A DNA stretch of 64,000 bases from Bhargavaea changchunensis (lineage in GTDB: Bacteria; Bacillota; Bacilli; Bacillales_A; Planococcaceae): contig NZ_JBHTCT010000037.1 of assembly GCF_042665595.1 (NCBI RefSeq), positions 124,001-188,000 of the forward strand. The letters run 5' to 3'. Positions 49,087 through 57,069 of this stretch are shown piece after piece. The position numbers and the translations under genes were made by a program. The notes under the pieces were generated by a model, which searched no databases, had not been told where the DNA came from, and saw only the letters and a program-made list of their open reading frames with translations. Every line of letters begins with the position of its first letter. Positions within the stretch are counted from its first letter, which is position 1.

Positions 49087-50076
49087 GTGCGCCACGCCAT
49101 CTGGCTGCCGGCCTATTTGCTGTTGCTTTCCGTACTTTTTGTCACAATCGTCCGGGCGGAGGATTCTGGAGAGGATACGGAGCAGTCCGTTGCCGAAGAG
49201 CGAATGAATCTGTATCTGACGTATGAGACGCCTTCCGTGCCTTGGCACACGTTGGCCGCCGTCGACCGGTATGAGCGCAATATCCAGCGCGTGCGGAATG
49301 ATTTGGAGGAGAATGAAGGCCCAGTCGCCTTCCGGTTTGAAGATGAGTTCTGGGCGGGAGCACCCAACCCGGAACGCGGGGAAAATGATCCGGCCGCTAT
49401 CGAGTTTTTCGAAGGCGGAGGCCTGGACGGCAACGGTGACGGAAAGGCCGACCCGGAAGACCCCCAGGACATTCTGTACACACTCGCATACACGCTCGGG
49501 AAAAATGGGGCAGACGAGCAGGCGCTGCGTCTCGCGCTCTATGAATTCTTCGGAAGCGAAGAGGCCGTGCGGCAAATCATGACGATCGACGAACTGTTCC
49601 GCAGCTACGGCACCATTGAGCTTGACACCCATGTGTTTCCGCTCCCCAAGACCCATCATTACACTTACAGGAGCACATGGGGCGCCCGACGCGGCTGGGG
49701 AGGCCGGCGGATGCATGAGGGGACCGATCTGTTCGCCTCCTATGGTGTACCGGTGCGTTCCGTCACCTATGGCGTGATCGAGATGAAGGGCTGGAACGAG
49801 TTCGGCGGCTGGCGGGTCGGGATACGCGATGCTCACAACGTATATCATTATTACGCTCATCTCTCGGGCTTTGAAAAAGGAATCGAAGAAGGGCAGGTCG
49901 TCGAGCCGGGTACCGTCGTCGGCTATGTCGGCAGTTCCGGCTACGGCAAGGAAGGAACATCCGGCAAGTTCCCGCCCCATCTCCATTACGGCATGTACAA
50001 ATTCGACGGCCGATCCGAGTGGGCGTTTGATCCATACCCGTCGCTGAGCCGATGGGAACAGGAAGAGAGGAAATAG
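49087..50076 (+). CDS. Secreted M23-family peptidoglycan endopeptidase
   Basis: 329 aa. Signal sequence (MRHAIWLPAYLLLLSVLFVTIVRA), an extracellular helical region (about 30-180), then the M23 domain: RMHEGTDLFASYGVPVRSVTYGVIEMKGWNEFGG (zinc ligands H and D), YYAHLSGFEKGIEEGQVVEPGTVVGYVGSSGYG and PPHLHYGMY (HxH). Cleaves peptide cross-links in the wall. The GTG start at 49087 is 9 nt after AGGGAGG. Monocistronic; convergent with the histidine kinase gene. Confidence 0.92.
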   Translation: MRHAIWLPAYLLLLSVLFVTIVRAEDSGEDTEQSVAEERMNLYLTYETPSVPWHTLAAVDRYERNIQRVRNDLEENEGPVAFRFEDEFWAGAPNPERGENDPAAIEFFEGGGLDGNGDGKADPEDPQDILYTLAYTLGKNGADEQALRLALYEFFGSEEAVRQIMTIDELFRSYGTIELDTHVFPLPKTHHYTYRSTWGARRGWGGRRMHEGTDLFASYGVPVRSVTYGVIEMKGWNEFGGWRVGIRDAHNVYHYYAHLSGFEKGIEEGQVVEPGTVVGYVGSSGYGKEGTSGKFPPHLHYGMYKFDGRSEWAFDPYPSLSRWEQEERK

Positions 50077-50078
50077 CG

Positions 50079-50109
50079 AAAGGGCCATCCCGCTTCGGGA
50101 GGCCCTTTT
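50079..50109. terminator. Bidirectional terminator
   Basis: AAAGGGCC...GGCCCTTT with an inner CCCG-CTT-CGGG stem, between the M23 peptidase and the convergent histidine kinase; overlaps the kinase stop region. Confidence 0.85.
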
Positions 50110-51517
50110 ACTCTTGAGGTGGAAAGCGCAAGACAAAACGCGTTCCGATACCTTTTTCACTTTCGACTCGTATGGTCCCGCCGTGCAGCCTGACAAGCTG
50201 CCGGACGATCGACAGCCCGAGACCAAATTCCCCGAACGGATTGGACGTCCTGGAGACACCGGCCCGGTAGAAGCGGTCCCAGATGCGCTTGACGTCTTCA
50301 GGATCGATGCCTTCACCGGTGTCGGCAACCTCGATGACCGCATCCCCTCCGTCTGTATATCCCCTGAGCGTAATTGTGCCATCCCGTGTAAATTGGATGC
50401 TGTTTTTCGTGATGTTGATCAGGATCTGGGTGAGCCGGTCGTAGTCTGCGAAGACGGTGGCACTTCTGTCCGTTTCCGCCAAGATGGTGTTGCCTCGTTC
50501 CTCGGCGAGCGGCTCCAACTGTTCGGCGATCAGCGGCAGCAGGTCGCCGAGCAGAATCTCCGATTTCTCAAGCGTGATCTGGCCGGAGCGGATCTTCTCA
50601 TAATCCAGGTTTTCATTCACGAGGCGGATAAGCCGGCGCGTTTCCTTGCCCGCCAGAGCGAGCGCCCGCTCCCGTTCTTCTTCCCGGATCATGCCGTCCC
50701 GGAGGCCGTCGAGCGTCCCGCGGATTGTCGTGAGCGGGGTGCGCATCTCATGGGAAACGTCCGCGATAAACTGCCGCCGCCGGTTCTCGAGCCGGTCGAT
50801 CTCACTCATCGATTCCTCCAGGCGTTCGGCCATGCCGTTAAAGTCCGCCGACAGCTCACCGATCTCATCCACCTTCGAGGACGGCACGCGGACCGAATAG
50901 TCGCCGGATGCAACGTGTGACGCGGCGTTGCGGAGCCGCTTGAGCCTCTTCACATGGAAGGCGGATAGTGCCCATCCGAGAAGCAGGGAGGCGGCAAGCG
51001 AAGCCAGCATCGCCCAGAGCAGGTAACGGTTCAGCTCTGAAATGATCTCTCGGGAACCTGAGATCGGGGAGGTGAGCAGCACGCCGCCAATGAACCGGCC
51101 GTCCTGGACATAAGGCAGCAGGGTAAACGTGACTCCAACGTCCGACCGCTCAAACTCCTGGTTGACGATAATGGCCTGTCCGTTCCGGATTTTGTCCCAC
51201 TCCTCCTGGCGCAGCTTGATCAGCGACGCGGGCCGGCCTGACGAATAAATCACTGCCGAGTCCTGGTCGAACAAACTGAACTGGATGTCCTGGCCTTCCA
51301 GGACGCGCCCATATTCGCCGAGGATCCGCCTTGTCTGTGCCGGATCTTCCGACAGGTCGACCATCAGATTCCGCCCGTAAGATACGAGCTCATCTGTCTT
51401 TTCCTCATAGATCAGCTGCTCGGCAAAGTGGGCAAACAGCAAAGTAAGGATCAAGAATGCAATGATGAGCACTCCGATGTGGCTGGCGATCAGTTGGTAG
51501 AGATAACGAAACTTCAT
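50108..51517 (-). CDS. Sensor histidine kinase
   Basis: 469 aa. TM1 (about 8-30), an extracytoplasmic sensor domain (about 31-160), TM2 (163-185), HAMP (about 186-240), HisKA with H256 in FIADVSHEMRTPLTTIRG, and HATPase with N box (ILINITKNSIQFT), G1 (VADTGEGID), F/G2 (GEFGLGLSIV). Phosphorylates the response regulator encoded directly upstream, whose stop it overlaps (ATGA). The signal is not apparent. Confidence 0.94.
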   Translation of the reverse strand: MKFRYLYQLIASHIGVLIIAFLILTLLFAHFAEQLIYEEKTDELVSYGRNLMVDLSEDPAQTRRILGEYGRVLEGQDIQFSLFDQDSAVIYSSGRPASLIKLRQEEWDKIRNGQAIIVNQEFERSDVGVTFTLLPYVQDGRFIGGVLLTSPISGSREIISELNRYLLWAMLASLAASLLLGWALSAFHVKRLKRLRNAASHVASGDYSVRVPSSKVDEIGELSADFNGMAERLEESMSEIDRLENRRRQFIADVSHEMRTPLTTIRGTLDGLRDGMIREEERERALALAGKETRRLIRLVNENLDYEKIRSGQITLEKSEILLGDLLPLIAEQLEPLAEERGNTILAETDRSATVFADYDRLTQILINITKNSIQFTRDGTITLRGYTDGGDAVIEVADTGEGIDPEDVKRIWDRFYRAGVSRTSNPFGEFGLGLSIVRQLVRLHGGTIRVESEKGIGTRFVLRFPPQE

Positions 51518-52203
51518 CCGTCCGTCTCCTCGAACCGGTAGCCGACGCCCCATACTGTATGGAAAAACTGTCTTCGGCTCGATTCCGTCTTGGAGCGGAG
51601 CCGTTTCACATGGACATCAACAGTCCGGTCATCGCCGTAGAACCCGTATCCCCATACACTTTCAATGAGCTGCTCTCGGGAAAAGACCTGCTTCGGGTGA
51701 CGGGCGAAGTGGGCGAGCAAATCGAACTCCTTCGGGGTGAGGCCGGCAAGCGGCTCTCCGTCAAGGCGCACTTCCCGCGTTTTCTCATTGATCAGGAAAT
51801 GCCGGGTCCGGATCAGGCCGTCCTCTTCCGGCTGCGTCTGCTTCCCGTAGCGGCGGGTCACGGCGCGGATCCGGGCCAGGAGCGCTGCCGGGCTGAACGG
51901 CTTCGTCACATAATCATCGGCTCCAGTCTCGAGCCCCGTCACCTGGTCTTCCTCGGCCGTCTTCGCCGTCAGCATGATGATCGGCAAATCCTGTCCGGCT
52001 TCCCGCACTTTCCGGCAGATTGTCACGCCGTCCATTCCCGGAAGCATCCAGTCGATGATCAGGCAGTCGTACTCGCCGGTCATCGCCTCCCGGTAGCCTG
52101 CGTCACCGTCCATGATGAACGTCCCGTCAATCCCTTCCTTCGAGAAAAACATCCCGATCATCGACGCCACACTCTCACTGTCTTCAATGACGAGAATCTT
52201 CAC
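51514..52203 (-). CDS. OmpR-family response regulator
   Basis: 229 aa. Receiver domain: VIEDSES (acidic pocket), phosphoacceptor D51 in LIIDWMLPGMDG, ITLTAKT-like MLTAKTAEED, TKPFSP. C-terminal winged helix (about 130-229): LTPKEFDLLAHFARHPKQVFSREQLIESVWGYGFYGDDRTVDVHVKRLRSK. GTG start at 52203 is 8 nt after AAAGGAGG; the ATG at 52224 is upstream of the ribosome site. Operon with the kinase. Confidence 0.95.
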   Translation of the reverse strand: MKILVIEDSESVASMIGMFFSKEGIDGTFIMDGDAGYREAMTGEYDCLIIDWMLPGMDGVTICRKVREAGQDLPIIMLTAKTAEEDQVTGLETGADDYVTKPFSPAALLARIRAVTRRYGKQTQPEEDGLIRTRHFLINEKTREVRLDGEPLAGLTPKEFDLLAHFARHPKQVFSREQLIESVWGYGFYGDDRTVDVHVKRLRSKTESSRRQFFHTVWGVGYRFEETDG

Positions 52204-52280
52204 CGCATCCGCCTCCTTTCCCATCGGTTATTTCTCCTTTCAGTATAATCAAAGCTTCTGTTGGCCTGCAAAATGGGGTT

Positions 52281-52342
52281 TCTCAATTTAGACTGTCGAA
52301 TATCCCGATACTACATGCGAATGTCTCAATACTTTAAGGCAT
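52281..52342. repeat. Possible third phased repeat (about 21-22 bp)
   Basis: TCTCAATTTA (52281), TCCCGATACT (52303) and TCTCAATACT (52324), with CGAAT at 52297 and 52318, form about three degenerate units 21-22 bp apart. The ATACT and CGAA elements recall the array at 41014. Lies between the response regulator promoter and the htrA terminator. Weak. Confidence 0.4.
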
Positions 52343-52350
52343 CCATAATA

Positions 52351-52376
52351 AAACCCGCCGGACATCAGCCGGCGGG
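52351..52376 (-). terminator. Terminator of the htrA-like gene
   Basis: CCCGCCGG and CCGGCGGG pair with a 7-nt loop and are followed on the minus strand by TTTTATTAT; 11 nt beyond the stop codon. Confidence 0.85.
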
Positions 52377-52386
52377 CACATCCCCA

Positions 52387-53814
52387 TCAGGAAGGGGAAG
52401 AGGCTTTATTCGATCCGAGCGTGACCGGGATTTCTGTTTTCTTGCCGTCATGGTAGACGGTGAACACGGCCTGGTCGCCAACCTCCAGCTTGGAGTAGAG
52501 GTAGCGCCGCAGTGCCTGGCCGTCCTCAATCTCCTCACCGTCGATGGCAGTAATGACGTCACCTTCCTTGATGCCGCCTTTTGCCGCAGCACCCTGAGGG
52601 TCCACGCCGGCAATATAGACGCCCTTGGAAATGTCGTTCGGCAGCCCGTCGAGTTCACCACGCGGAATCTGGGCGATGTCATACATCGAGATGCCGGCGT
52701 AAGGACGCTCGACTTGACCGGATTCCATCATTTCCTCGACGAGCGGCACGACATCATTGGACGGGATGGCAAATCCGAGGCCTTCCACGCCGGAGCCGCC
52801 GATCTTCAGGCTGTTGATGCCGATCACTTCACCGTTCATGTTGACGAGCGCGCCGCCGGAGTTGCCCTGGTTGATGGCGGCATCAGTCTGGATGACGTTC
52901 ATCTCCCATTCGCCGGCAGAGGTGTCGACACTGATTGAACGGTCGGTCGCACTTACGATCCCTTCCGTCACGGAGCGGGACAGTTCAAGGCCGAGCGGGT
53001 TGCCGATTGCGACGACCGAGTCGCCCGCACGGAGCGCATCCGAATCGCCGAATGCCAGCGGTTCAGCATCCACCAGTTTGGCGTCAACCTTGACGACGGC
53101 GAGGTCGCTCAGCGCATCCGCCCCGACCAGTTCCGCCTCGGCATGCTCACCGTCGGACAGGGAGACTTCAAGCTTGGATGCCCCCTCCACTACGTGGTTG
53201 TTCGTCACGATGTAAGCCGACTGATCGTCTTTCTTGATGACGACACCGGAGCCGGTGCCGGCAGGAGCCGTCTGGCCGCCGCCGGAGCCGCCGAATGGGT
53301 TACGCTGCTGTTGCTGCTGGTAGTTCACTACGCCGACGATGGAGCCGGACACCTGCTCGACCATGTCGGCAAGCGACCCGTCCGTCGACACTTTTGTCAC
53401 CGCACCCGAAGACTGCTGCTGCGATTCAGACTGCAGTCCGCTCTCTGCCGGCGGGTTCGTTTCGCCGGGATCTCCGCCAAGAAGCGGCACGGCAATGGCG
53501 AGTGTCAGGACAGAGCCAGCGACCCCGCCGCCGAGCGCCTGAAGCCAGCCGGCGCCGCCACGCTTTTTCTTCTCGCGGCCACCACGCGCCTGCACTGGGG
53601 CCACAGGCTCTTCTGCGGCTCCGGGCATGTCGGAACGGTAGGCTTCCTCACGTGTTTCCCCGGTACTGAGTTCTTCCGGAAGATGCTCGGGCACCCCATC
53701 CTCGCCGTGCTGCCACTCCTGTTCGCGGATATCCGGTTCTGACGGATTGTGATTGGCTTCATTGATGGAATGATGCTGATCGCCGGGTTCCGGGCCGTTT
53801 TGATGATTGGTCAT
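52387..53814 (-). CDS. HtrA/DegP-like membrane serine protease
   Basis: 475 aa. Acidic cytoplasmic N-terminus (1-80), KKKR stop signal and one membrane helix (about 91-113), then an external trypsin-like domain with triad H207 (TNNHVV), D237 (LSDLAVV), S319 (QGNSGGAL), and a C-terminal PDZ domain (about 375-465, KGVYIAGVDPQGAAAKGGIKEGDVITAIDGEEI). Degrades misfolded proteins outside the membrane. The Q/P-rich linker (about 115-145) is typical of Bacillales HtrA. ATG at 53814 is 8 nt after GGAGG; ATG at 53820 is closer. Confidence 0.94.
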   Translation of the reverse strand: MTNHQNGPEPGDQHHSINEANHNPSEPDIREQEWQHGEDGVPEHLPEELSTGETREEAYRSDMPGAAEEPVAPVQARGGREKKKRGGAGWLQALGGGVAGSVLTLAIAVPLLGGDPGETNPPAESGLQSESQQQSSGAVTKVSTDGSLADMVEQVSGSIVGVVNYQQQQQRNPFGGSGGGQTAPAGTGSGVVIKKDDQSAYIVTNNHVVEGASKLEVSLSDGEHAEAELVGADALSDLAVVKVDAKLVDAEPLAFGDSDALRAGDSVVAIGNPLGLELSRSVTEGIVSATDRSISVDTSAGEWEMNVIQTDAAINQGNSGGALVNMNGEVIGINSLKIGGSGVEGLGFAIPSNDVVPLVEEMMESGQVERPYAGISMYDIAQIPRGELDGLPNDISKGVYIAGVDPQGAAAKGGIKEGDVITAIDGEEIEDGQALRRYLYSKLEVGDQAVFTVYHDGKKTEIPVTLGSNKASSPS

Positions 53815-53962
53815 CTGCATTTCCTCCTTGCTTCTGTTGACTCCACTTTAAGGGACAGATATGAACAAACTATTAACAACGCATAAATTCGATTTCCCCG
53901 CGTCCCTGGCGCTCCTCTCGGGTATAATATAACCACCAACAAGGAACGGAAGGATGTTGCAC

Positions 53963-54247
53963 ATGGAAATCACGGGCCACACGGTCGAACTGCTGAACGA
54001 CCCTACGGGAATCATTGAAGGGGACCGCTATGAGTTCTTCCTGGAACTCGACATCGAAGAAGAGGACGAGCTGTACACGGAAGGCGGCGTGAAACTCCGC
54101 GCCATCTTCGCCGAGCACGACGGCCGCGAATGGATCGCGACCTACGACTTCATCGAAGCCGCCACCGGCAAGGCGATGGGCTTTGAGCTTGAAGAAGACG
54201 AGGAACAAGAGGTCCTCGAATACTGCCGCAACAATAAAGACGCATGA
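53963..54247 (+). CDS. DUF6509-like small acidic protein
   Basis: 94 aa. MEITGHTVELLNDPTGIIEGDRYEFFLELDIEEEDELYTEGGVKLRAIFAEHDGREWIATYDFIEAATGKAMGFELEEDEEQEVLEYCRNN matches the DUF6509 pattern I recall from Bacillales (a cytoplasmic beta-rich protein of unknown function). ATG at 53963 is 8 nt after AAGGA. A transposon is inserted one base after its stop codon, separating the gene from its terminator, which is now at 59533. Confidence 0.75.
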   Translation: MEITGHTVELLNDPTGIIEGDRYEFFLELDIEEEDELYTEGGVKLRAIFAEHDGREWIATYDFIEAATGKAMGFELEEDEEQEVLEYCRNNKDA

Positions 54248-54257
54248 CATCGCGGAC
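54248..54257. repeat. Target site duplication, left copy
   Basis: CATCGCGGAC, identical to 59528-59537, directly flanks the left terminal inverted repeat of the 5.27-kb element. Confidence 0.88.
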
Positions 54258-54285
54258 TAACCCGTTCAGTTGAGTGGTGCAAACA
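54258..54285 (+). repeat. Left terminal inverted repeat
   Basis: 28 bp beginning TAACCCGTTCAGTTG and ending GTGCAAACA; matches the complement of 59499-59527 except one T/A change and one missing A. Confidence 0.88.
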
Positions 54286-54302
54286 GGCGAATCGGCATAG
54301 CA

Positions 54303-54464
54303 ATTAGCAGACGTTTTAGCTAGACATTAACATCGTTTTAAGCACCCAGATGGGTGCTTTTTTTGATGATTAGAAACGCTCATTAGCACAGTAACCAGCG
54401 GTTCTTTAGGAGATCACTCAATTACTTTTTTTTGCAAAGCGAAAAGCACCCATAATGGGTGCTT
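54303..54464. other. Left subterminal region: TTAGC motifs and two hairpins
   Basis: TTAGC-like pentamers occur at 54304, 54316 and 54328 (TTAAC), 12 bp apart, in the orientation of the right-end array. Two hairpins follow: AAGCACCCA/TGGGTGCTT at 54340-54366 with seven T, and AAGCACCC/GGGTGCTT at 54444-54464. The 373-bp gap 54247-54620 has no supported gene. Confidence 0.5.
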
Positions 54465-54619
54465 CAACTGGAACTGTAGGATTGAATAAATGAAACAGCC
54501 ATCAAACCGTGTCATGGGGTTTGGTGGCTGGTTGTGTATTACTCGAATTTGTAATAGATTCGGTTGCCTGCCGAATCATCTTGTCCTAACCACTTTATTT
54601 TCACTTGCGTTTAAAGACG

Positions 54620-55120
54620 TTAAAGTGAATTTGCAACATCCGCCAGTGTTTGCAATGGATTATCTAACAGAGCTTCCTCAATACTTAACATATATATCCA
54701 GTTGTTCTTTTCAAAAATAAAGACCATTACTTTATGATCCGTTCCTGAAGATGAATAATATGCTTGTGTCCCATCCTCTAAGGATATTTTAGTATACCCA
54801 AGCGTGTTCATTCTAATTTCACTAGGCATAATGTTTATAATGTAATTAAAACGTTTTTTCTCATTCAAGAATTCAATTTCAAGGTTTTCGTGCTCTTCAC
54901 TGAATCTTCCGAATGAATGGGTAAATTCTAAAGGCGGTAATTCTGGTAACTTTATATTTGTTCCATAAAAAAATTCAGCTTCCTGAATTGCCTGCGAAAC
55001 AGACTTGTAACCTAACTCGTGATAGTGATTTTCTATACCCGTTTGTTGAAATGCTTTGACGGTTTGCCATCCAATGAAGCAGAGAATTAGAAATAAAGTG
55101 AGAATTTTCTTTTTGGACAA
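54620..55120 (-). CDS. Secreted or membrane-anchored DUF4367-like protein (transposon cargo)
   Basis: 166 aa. N-terminal hydrophobic segment (ILTLFLILCFIGWQTVKA) suits a signal anchor. The body ends YTKISLEDGTQAYYSSSGTDHKVMVFIFEKNNWIYMLSI...PLQTLADVANSL, the pattern of DUF4367 domains (a short beta sheet plus terminal helix) seen in Bacillales sporulation or envelope proteins. TTG start at 55120 with AAGGGAG 6 nt upstream. AT-rich. Function unknown. Confidence 0.6.
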   Translation of the reverse strand: MSKKKILTLFLILCFIGWQTVKAFQQTGIENHYHELGYKSVSQAIQEAEFFYGTNIKLPELPPLEFTHSFGRFSEEHENLEIEFLNEKKRFNYIINIMPSEIRMNTLGYTKISLEDGTQAYYSSSGTDHKVMVFIFEKNNWIYMLSIEEALLDNPLQTLADVANSL

Positions 55121-55432
55121 TGTATACTCCCTTCACTTCTTTAAGTGGATTTTTACCTGCAAATAAGGTTAATCCAATTCGCTATTAAAACTCAAATCGA
55201 TGGAGAAGAAAGGAATTTTAAAAATTAAAATTGAATACTTTAAAGAAACGACTATCCTCTGAACACTTGTCGGGCACTTTTCAAGTAATGGATACATTAT
55301 ATGCTGCTGATAAAAAAATTATTTAAACTGCTCTTGCGAGACAATAAATGCCGATATGAAATAAGGTGGAGTCGGAAATTTTGAGTCGGCTTATTAGCGT
55401 GGTAATAAATGACCGATGAGAGGCTGGGGAAG
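55121..55432. other. AT-rich gap inside the transposon, no gene seen
   Basis: 312 bp between divergent cargo genes. Only very short open frames (about 20 codons at 55200), no hairpin or repeat that I can support. Probably holds the divergent promoters. Confidence 0.4.
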
Positions 55433-55726
55433 ATGATTGTTAAAATAGTAATACCTTTATTAATCTTGATTATAGGCATAACATCTGCTTACGTTTTAAA
55501 TAAACAAAAAACGGAGAAAAGGAAAAGTATTGTTTGGGGATTAACTTTGATGTTAATTATCGCTCCTGCTTTTTCTTGGTTGATTAGTGGTCTTTATGCA
55601 TTTGGAACGGTGGAGAATACAGGGTGGGCAGTCGTGATTTATCCAATGTTCTTGTTTCCTATACTATTTTTATTGGGGATAATAAGCTTGGTCAAGGGCA
55701 TCTTAATGAAGGAAATTAATCATTAA
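55433..55726 (+). CDS. Hypothetical three-span membrane protein (transposon cargo)
   Basis: 97 aa. Three hydrophobic segments (about 3-20, 35-58, 66-88) with short basic loops (NKQKTEKRKS). No family recognised. ATG at 55433 lies after GAGAGGCTGGGGAAG; an ATG at 55409 in the same frame is less well supplied. AT-rich coding. Confidence 0.55.
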   Translation: MIVKIVIPLLILIIGITSAYVLNKQKTEKRKSIVWGLTLMLIIAPAFSWLISGLYAFGTVENTGWAVVIYPMFLFPILFLLGIISLVKGILMKEINH

Positions 55727-55791
55727 TCTTGTGTGCAGTTTTCACTTACCCATGTTCAAGAAAAATGAATTTCAAGTGAGTTGGTGATGTG

Positions 55792-56370
55792 ATGGAATTA
55801 ATATTTATTCGACATGGCCAAGGGGAACATACAATGGACATGCCCAAAAGTTTACAACATTGCGATCCAGCGTTGACTTCATTAGGACGTGATCAAGCAA
55901 GACTATTAAAAGATCAGTTTCTCTTAAATGAGAAAGATATCATTATAATTAGCCCAACTCGAAGAACCTTGGAAACAGCTCTTATTTTTTGCGGGAATAG
56001 TAATTGTCGTATGGTTGTTAGCCCATTAGTATCTCCGCGAATGTTCCCTATTCATCCTCATAAAAAAACACTACCATGTGATAGGATTCTTGAATTAGAC
56101 AGAATCAAAAATGAATATCCAGACCTTGAGTATGACGATAAAGGAAACTCCATGGAATTATGGGAAATTGGAATAAATACTATGGATGAACGAACCTTTG
56201 AAATTTTAGCAAGGGGTTTTCTTTCAAAATGTAAAACGGTGGATAATGGTAGAGTATTCATCGTTTCCCATGATGGGACTATCACTTCCTATCATCAATT
56301 AATAACTGGCGGGATCCTTTCACGAGAAGATTTTCCGAAAGAAACTGAATGGATCCAATTTAGATATTAA
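55792..56370 (+). CDS. Histidine phosphatase superfamily protein (transposon cargo)
   Basis: 192 aa. Catalytic RHG motif at the start (LIFIRHGQGEHT), LTSLGRDQARLL, second Arg in IIISPTRRTLETA, and second catalytic His in VFIVSHDGTITSYH. A phosphoglycerate-mutase-like phosphatase of unknown substrate. GTGATGG start region; ATG at 55792 chosen, ribosome site weak. A weak hairpin (AGCACCC...GGATGCT) follows at about 56442. Confidence 0.8.
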   Translation: MELIFIRHGQGEHTMDMPKSLQHCDPALTSLGRDQARLLKDQFLLNEKDIIIISPTRRTLETALIFCGNSNCRMVVSPLVSPRMFPIHPHKKTLPCDRILELDRIKNEYPDLEYDDKGNSMELWEIGINTMDERTFEILARGFLSKCKTVDNGRVFIVSHDGTITSYHQLITGGILSREDFPKETEWIQFRY

Positions 56371-56543
56371 AAGTAATAGGAAAACTCTCTATGTAATCCG
56401 ATAGTGGAGTTACCTACTCATTAACGGGCTCCACAAAAGCAAAAAAGCACCCGAAATGGATGCTAATATTCTGGAGGCTTAGCACTCAGGTTGGCAGTAG
56501 GAACACATAATAAGCAGAGTGCATTTTTCGAGGAGGAGGATTT

Positions 56544-56993
56544 ATGAATAAAAAGAGAACCGTTGTCGGTATTACAATAGCAATTATTATCACTGGTTAC
56601 TTTCTTTATGATTATTCTAAGAAAACAAGCTTCGAAGAATTAATCACAGATTTAATAAGCGAGGACGAAGAGGTTGAGCAAATATCAGTCTATGGAGATG
56701 TCCCATTCCTAGGTGAAACTGTTTATGCAGAGATAAAGGATCAGAAAGTGATCAATACGATTTTGTCTGATCAACTTAGATTAAAGAGGGCCTCGTTAAA
56801 AAACCTACCGCACATTACCAAAACTTTAGTAATTAAAACTGATAAAGAGACCTATGAAATAGGTTTTGATTCACAAAATGTAGTAATTGGGTCAAAAAGG
56901 TATTTAATGACTGAACGATTAACAAATCCAATTGATATGAGATTGGAAAGCGAAGACTTGGAATGGGAATTAATTAAGTATACACCTTTTTAA
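56544..56993 (+). CDS. Hypothetical membrane-anchored protein (transposon cargo)
   Basis: 149 aa. MNKKRTVVGITIAIIITGYFLYDYSKK is an N-terminal signal anchor; the rest is a mixed alpha/beta domain (SVYGDVPFLGETVYAEIKDQKVINTILSDQLRLKRA...KTLVIKTDKETYEIGFDSQNVVIGSKRYLMTE). No family recognised. GAGGAGGAGG lies 5-6 nt before the ATG. Confidence 0.6.
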   Translation: MNKKRTVVGITIAIIITGYFLYDYSKKTSFEELITDLISEDEEVEQISVYGDVPFLGETVYAEIKDQKVINTILSDQLRLKRASLKNLPHITKTLVIKTDKETYEIGFDSQNVVIGSKRYLMTERLTNPIDMRLESEDLEWELIKYTPF

Positions 56994-57030
56994 TAACCTT
57001 AAATGATCAATTTAATTGAACTACAAAGTG

Positions 57031-57058
57031 AAAAAGCACCTAATAATGGGTGTTTTTT
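57031..57058. terminator. Hairpin between convergent cargo and transposase genes
   Basis: AAAAAGCACC pairs with GGTGTTTTTT over an 8-nt loop; A and T runs on both sides allow use in both directions. Same AAAAGCACC module as at 54340 and 54444. Confidence 0.7.
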
Positions 57059-57069
57059 CCTAACAAAAA

